Assembly: GCA_045402695.1 (NCBI GenBank)
Contig: JAWPNA010000075.1
Span: forward strand, 1-9,220
DNA: 9,220 nt
Direction: 5' to 3'
Origin: JAWPNA01 sp045402695
Lineage (GTDB): Bacteria > Acidobacteriota > Polarisedimenticolia > JACPZX01 > DASXTC01
Position numbers and translations under genes: made by a program. Under the pieces are notes generated by a model. The model was not told the DNA's origin, did not search any database, and worked only from the letters and a program-made list of their open reading frames with translations. How positions within the stretch are numbered: position 1 is the first letter of the stretch; each line of letters begins with the position of its first letter. Positions 6,029 through 9,220 of this stretch are shown piece by piece.

Positions 6029-6055
6029 CATGCGCCGGGAGGAACCGGGAGTTTT
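6020..6055 (+). terminator. Possible terminator between the HIT and Wzc-like genes
   Basis: CCCGGC (6020-6025) and GCCGGG (6034-6039) form a 6-bp GC stem with an 8-base loop spanning the HIT stop codon. A short TTTT (6052-6055) follows only after 12 bases, so this is not a textbook intrinsic terminator. On the minus strand the same stem lies past the Wzc-like stop, also without a T run. It may be a weak bidirectional transcription end. Confidence 0.28.
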
Positions 6056-6056
6056 C

Positions 6057-8177
6057 TCAGCCCCGGCCGCCCATGGTCTTGCGGATGCTCTGGAAGCCGT
6101 CCTTGATCCAGCCCATGGCGGTCTGCGGCGCCGCCTCCTCCTCGGGCTCTCTGTAGTACTTGTAGTACGAGTAGTAGTTGTAGTAGGTGCCGGGGGTTTC
6201 GAGTAGCTTGTTCAGGATGACGCCGAGGAGCCTGGCCTTGGCCGCCTCCAGCGACTCCTTCACCTGCTGCACCGCCTTTCGCGACACGCCGCCGGATTCC
6301 GCCACGATGATGGCGGCGTCCATCTCGCTGGCCAGCAGCATGGCGTCGGCGACCAGCAGTGTCGGCGGACTGTCGAAGAATACGATATCGGTGCGGTTCT
6401 CCAAGTCCTGGATTACATCCTTCATCGCCTGGGAGTGGAGCAACTCGGCCGGGTTGGGCGGGATGGGGCCGGCAGGAAGGAGCGTTAACCCAGGGTGCGT
6501 GGTCGGCTTCAACGCCTCGGACAGCGTCATCTCGCCCGCCAGCACCGACGTGAGTCCGGCCGAATGCTTCATTCCAAGGATGCGCTGCAGGCTCGGGTTC
6601 CTCAGATCGGTGTCCACCACGATCACGCGCCGCCCGGCGGCCGCGATGGCACAGGCGAAGTTCAGCAAGGTCGTGGACTTCCCCTCTCCCTTGCGGGCCG
6701 ATGTGATGAGCACCGACTTGATCGGCTTCTCCACCTCGGCGAACTTGAGGTTCGAATAGACGCGCGTGTAGTCCTCGGCGACCTGGTTCAACGCCTTGCC
6801 GTTCTCGAAGACCAGTGAGCGGGCATCTTTCAGTTTCACAATCGAGCCAAGGTAGCCCAGCCCGATCACGCTCGTGATCTCCTCGGGCGTCCTGAGCGTC
6901 GTGTCGGCGAACTCGACCAGAAAACCGGCGCCCAGGGCCATCATCAGACTGACGATCAGGAGCAGCATTGCTGACGTGGTCTTGCTGATGGCCGGGCTTG
7001 GAGCGATGGCGCGGTCCACCAGCTCGGCGTTGCCTGGGACCTTCGAATCCTTGAAGTCGATCTCCTCGATCCGGCTGGTCCAGGTCTTGTAGCTGTCGCG
7101 CGCGGCGAGGGCGCGCGCCTCGAGAACCTGCAGCTCGGCGAGCTTCTCGGGGTATCCCTTCAGTTGCTGGCGGACCTCGTCGATCTGCCGGTTCCAGGAG
7201 TTGATGGCCGTCCGCAGGTCGGCCATCTCCGCCTCGGCCTTGGCCAGGTCCGCCTTCAGCGTGAGGAAGGCCTCCGGGCTCAGATTGGCCCCGCTGCGGG
7301 CGATGGTGTCCTTAAGTCGGTCCTCGATGTTCTTGACCTGGGCGGAGAGGTTTCTGAGGACGGGGTGGTCGTCCGTGTACTTGATACGGGCCGCCATCAC
7401 CGCTTCCTGCAGCTTCCGGTACTCCTCCAGCCGCGGATCGTCGAGGTACAGGTCCCCAGCCGTGCCCACTCTGGCGAGGTTCATCAGCTCCGCGTGGTGG
7501 GACTGCGCGATTTCCAGTTTCGTCATCACCTCGCCGCGCGACTGTTCAAAGGTCGCGATCTTATCCCGTAGCGTCTGCATCTCGCTGTCAATCTCGACGA
7601 AACCCATCTCGCGGCGGAACTGGACGATCTCGCTCTCCGCCTCCTCGGCGTCCTTGAGCGCTTTCTCTTGACGCCCCAGCGCCGACTGGCGGCCGCTCTT
7701 GAGCTCATCCCTCATGGTGTGCTTCGTGTCCTCGACGAACACGTCGGCGGCCGCGTTGGCCAGCAGCACGGCCACATCCGGCTTCTGGTGCGTGGCGAAA
7801 ATCCTGATGAGATCCGGATCCTGGTACTGGGCGTTGAGTGCCCCGTGGATCTCCATCGGATCCATCGGTGAGCCCTGCGTCACGAGGTGGTCAGAAACCC
7901 GGCCGGCGAAAGGGACGCCGTTGATGATCTCGACGTAGGTCTCCCCCGACAGCGTCGTGGCGGGGGCGTCCGTTCCCTCGGAAAAGCTCAGCACGGAGAT
8001 GCGGGAGTAGTACTGGTTCTTGACGGCTACTTTCGAGTGCACCTTGTAGGTTGTCTTGCTGAGGCTGATGGCGATGACCCCCAAGGAGGTCACGATCGTG
8101 AAGACCACCAGGATGGCCCACTTGCGCCTCCAGAGAATCTCGGCGTAATGCTGGAGGCCTATCTCCTCCTGCTGCAT
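6057..8177 (-). CDS. wzc: Polysaccharide co-polymerase / tyrosine autokinase (Wzc-type, Wzz + BY-kinase)
   Basis: Inner-membrane protein of 706 residues that would control chain length and export of exopolysaccharide or capsule through cycles of tyrosine autophosphorylation. Order of parts: cytoplasmic N-terminus; TM1 about 20-40; periplasmic Wzz region with coiled-coil-rich helices (about 160-230 and 270-360); TM2 about 402-422 preceded by a proline stretch (APSP); then the cytoplasmic BY-kinase. Walker A is SARKGEGKST (493-502, K500), Walker A' VIVVDTDLR (518-526, D522 and D524), and Walker B IVFFDSPP (598-605, D602). The C-terminal tyrosine cluster YYNYYSYYKYY (665-675) has eight tyrosines and is followed by a 31-residue tail. 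The usual EX2RX2R oligomerisation motif reads E468-x2-T-x2-Y474, so both arginines are missing. The ATG at 8175-8177 is preceded by GAGG (8183-8186). The kinase fused to the Wzz domain is the Gram-negative form; low-GC Gram-positives usually split them. Confidence 0.95.
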   Translation of the reverse strand: MQQEEIGLQHYAEILWRRKWAILVVFTIVTSLGVIAISLSKTTYKVHSKVAVKNQYYSRISVLSFSEGTDAPATTLSGETYVEIINGVPFAGRVSDHLVTQGSPMDPMEIHGALNAQYQDPDLIRIFATHQKPDVAVLLANAAADVFVEDTKHTMRDELKSGRQSALGRQEKALKDAEEAESEIVQFRREMGFVEIDSEMQTLRDKIATFEQSRGEVMTKLEIAQSHHAELMNLARVGTAGDLYLDDPRLEEYRKLQEAVMAARIKYTDDHPVLRNLSAQVKNIEDRLKDTIARSGANLSPEAFLTLKADLAKAEAEMADLRTAINSWNRQIDEVRQQLKGYPEKLAELQVLEARALAARDSYKTWTSRIEEIDFKDSKVPGNAELVDRAIAPSPAISKTTSAMLLLIVSLMMALGAGFLVEFADTTLRTPEEITSVIGLGYLGSIVKLKDARSLVFENGKALNQVAEDYTRVYSNLKFAEVEKPIKSVLITSARKGEGKSTTLLNFACAIAAAGRRVIVVDTDLRNPSLQRILGMKHSAGLTSVLAGEMTLSEALKPTTHPGLTLLPAGPIPPNPAELLHSQAMKDVIQDLENRTDIVFFDSPPTLLVADAMLLASEMDAAIIVAESGGVSRKAVQQVKESLEAAKARLLGVILNKLLETPGTYYNYYSYYKYYREPEEEAAPQTAMGWIKDGFQSIRKTMGGRG
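6153..6185 (-). repeat. 9-bp periodic TACTAC repeat encoding the tyrosine cluster
   Basis: On the minus strand, the segment is TACTAC-NNN repeated three times plus a final TACTAC. The third codons are AAC, TCG and AAG, and all eight tyrosines use TAC. The strict 9-base period suggests expansion by slippage, and a change by one unit would add or remove two phosphorylatable tyrosines without breaking the frame. Confidence 0.8.
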
Positions 8178-8210
8178 AAACCCCTCGCGATTGTCCTGAA
8201 GTAGGCGCTC

Positions 8211-8239
8211 AATCTACCATTCCCACGGCGGTCGATCAA
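8211..8239 (-). promoter_or_regulatory. Candidate promoter of the Wzc-like gene
   Basis: On the minus strand, -35 TTGATC (8234-8239, 4 of 6), a 17-base spacer and -10 TAGATT (8211-8216, 4 of 6). Transcription would start near 8204, about 27 bases before the ATG. An inverted repeat TCGAT-N6-ATCGA (8232-8247) covers the -35 and could be an operator. Both calls are weak. Confidence 0.35.
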
Positions 8240-8280
8240 GGAATCGATGATCCTGGCAGCCGCTTGACAGCCGGCGGGAG

Positions 8281-8312
8281 GATCGGAGGAAGAAAACGGT
8301 GCCGGTCCGATC
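8281..8312 (-). other. Inverted repeat just past the WecA-like stop
   Basis: GATCGGA (8281-8287) and TCCGATC (8306-8312) are perfect 7-base inverted arms separated by 18 bases, beginning 1 base after the stop of the WecA-like gene. On the minus strand the loop contains CCGTTTTC, but no T run follows the 3' arm. It may be an mRNA 3'-end or processing structure between the two genes. Confidence 0.3.
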
Positions 8313-8313
8313 G

Positions 8314-9220
8314 TCAGGAACCCACCACCGTCACCCTCCCGTCCCGAAGCGGCACAGCCCTGACTTCGCCGCGATCAACGAGGCCGCCCTGCTTCGCGCC
8401 CCGCGCCGGGGGCGCCGGCGGTCGAATCCAGAGCATCCTCGGGAAGGCGGGATCGTCGGAGAACCGCTCACGATGCTCCTCCATGTACCAGGCCAGGCCA
8501 TCCTGCACGAGAGCGGCCAGCGGTGGCTTCAGCGGACCCGTCCTCACCAGGAGCATAATGTGCCGGGGGGCCGATGGCTCCGCCACCACGGAGTGCACCC
8601 GCACACGACGCGAGAGCATGGCCCGGATGTCCGCGCACACGGTCTCCATCTCCGCCGATTCGGGGACGCTTGAACGGAATCCCCCCACCTCGCAGATCAT
8701 CGTGTCGAATTCGCCGGAGAGCGCCGGCGAGGAGTGAGACCTGGCTTCACGCTCCCCGGCGCCGCCGCGTGCGGCCGCGGCGATTCCGGCCTCGAACCGC
8801 TCCTCGATGAACTGGAGGGTCCTCAGGCCGATCACTCCGCCCGCCGTCAGCAGCACGAGGAACATGAACGCGGTCTGGTACGGGATGTTGGCGATGCTGT
8901 ACGCGGTAAGCGCCAGATACGCGCAGATGAAGTAGAGCACCAGCACGACGCTGCGATGGTGTAGCCCGATGCTCACAAGACGGTGGTGGATGTGCTGCCG
9001 GTCGGCCTTGAAGGGACTGACACGGCGCTTGGCGCGGCGGACGATCGCGAACAGCGTGTCGAATATCGGGATGCCGAGGACGATGATTGGAAGAAACAGC
9101 ATGGTGGCGGTCGTCGCCTTGCGTGATCCATGAAGGCCGATCACCGCCAGAGTGAAGCCGATGAACATGCTTCCGGCGTCGCCCAAGAACAGCTTCGCCG
9201 GATAGAAATTGTGCCGCAGA
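8314..9220 (-). CDS. WecA/TagO-like polyprenyl-phosphate sugar-1-phosphate transferase, 5' end outside window, with soluble C-terminal extension
   Basis: Integral membrane enzyme of the MraY/WecA superfamily, which transfers an N-acetylhexosamine-1-phosphate (often GlcNAc-1-P) from its UDP-sugar to undecaprenyl phosphate, starting a polysaccharide chain. The gene runs off the right edge; the first complete codons in the window read LRHNFYPAKLFLGDAGSMF, the conserved NxxPAKxFLGDxGS catalytic block. Counting residues from the TTG at 9184-9186 (an internal Leu codon), helices lie near 29-50, 78-97 and 103-120, and the WecA-branch signature ADRQHIHHRL at 61-70. From about 125 to 290 there is no further membrane segment: a charged linker (ERFEAGIAAAARGG) leads into a roughly 130-residue soluble domain I do not recognise. 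Most relatives end soon after the last helices, so this extension is unusual. It lies upstream of the Wzc-like gene on the same strand with a 136-base gap. Confidence 0.92.
   Translation of the reverse strand, partial: LRHNFYPAKLFLGDAGSMFIGFTLAVIGLHGSRKATTATMLFLPIIVLGIPIFDTLFAIVRRAKRRVSPFKADRQHIHHRLVSIGLHHRSVVLVLYFICAYLALTAYSIANIPYQTAFMFLVLLTAGGVIGLRTLQFIEERFEAGIAAAARGGAGEREARSHSSPALSGEFDTMICEVGGFRSSVPESAEMETVCADIRAMLSRRVRVHSVVAEPSAPRHIMLLVRTGPLKPPLAALVQDGLAWYMEEHRERFSDDPAFPRMLWIRPPAPPARGAKQGGLVDRGEVRAVPLRDGRVTVVGS

Noticed and set aside
9184..9186. TTG as a start codon for the WecA-like gene
   Set aside because: The frame stays open to the window edge and upstream codons encode the conserved NFYPAKLFLGD block, so this is an internal leucine codon and the true start lies outside.

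Overview
This 9.2-kb window is a piece of bacterial chromosome with high GC content (roughly 60-65% by eye) and no sign of phage, transposon or CRISPR. The Wzc-type fused co-polymerase/tyrosine kinase and the polyprenyl-phosphate sugar transferase point to a Gram-negative, polysaccharide-coated organism. The deltaproteobacterial type or a related high-GC uncultured lineage is plausible, but nothing here fixes the taxonomy.

Layout from left to right. (1) Positions 33-1411, minus strand: serS (seryl-tRNA synthetase), followed 15 bases downstream by a tRNA-Ser(UGA) gene with an encoded CCA end. (2) Positions 1527-2408, plus strand: galU (UDP-glucose pyrophosphorylase), divergent from serS. The two predicted promoters have overlapping -35 hexamers inside one palindrome. 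(3) Positions 2463-2843, minus strand: an FmdB-type zinc-ribbon protein whose C-terminal tail is built of six 21-bp (7-residue) tandem repeats. (4) Positions 3098-6028, plus strand: a GT-B glycosyltransferase, then murA (first step of peptidoglycan precursor synthesis) with its own promoter at the glycosyltransferase stop codon, then a HIT/HinT-type nucleotide hydrolase. (5) Positions 6057-9220, minus strand: a Wzz/BY-kinase fusion (Wzc type). Upstream of it is the 3' part of a WecA/TagO-like phospho-sugar transferase, cut by the right edge of the window, which carries an unusual soluble C-terminal extension of about 165 residues.

A common theme is cell-envelope carbohydrate. GalU makes UDP-glucose. 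The truncated transferase would load the first sugar phosphate onto undecaprenyl phosphate, the GT-B enzyme could extend the chain, and the Wzc-like kinase would control polymer length and export. MurA feeds the competing peptidoglycan branch that uses UDP-GlcNAc. The right end therefore looks like the edge of an exopolysaccharide or capsule locus that continues beyond the window.

I see no clearly novel system. The points most worth a second look are the overlapping divergent serS/galU promoters, the heptad-repeat tail of the FmdB protein, the strictly periodic tyrosine cluster and altered oligomerisation motif of the BY-kinase, and the C-terminal extension of the WecA-like protein.
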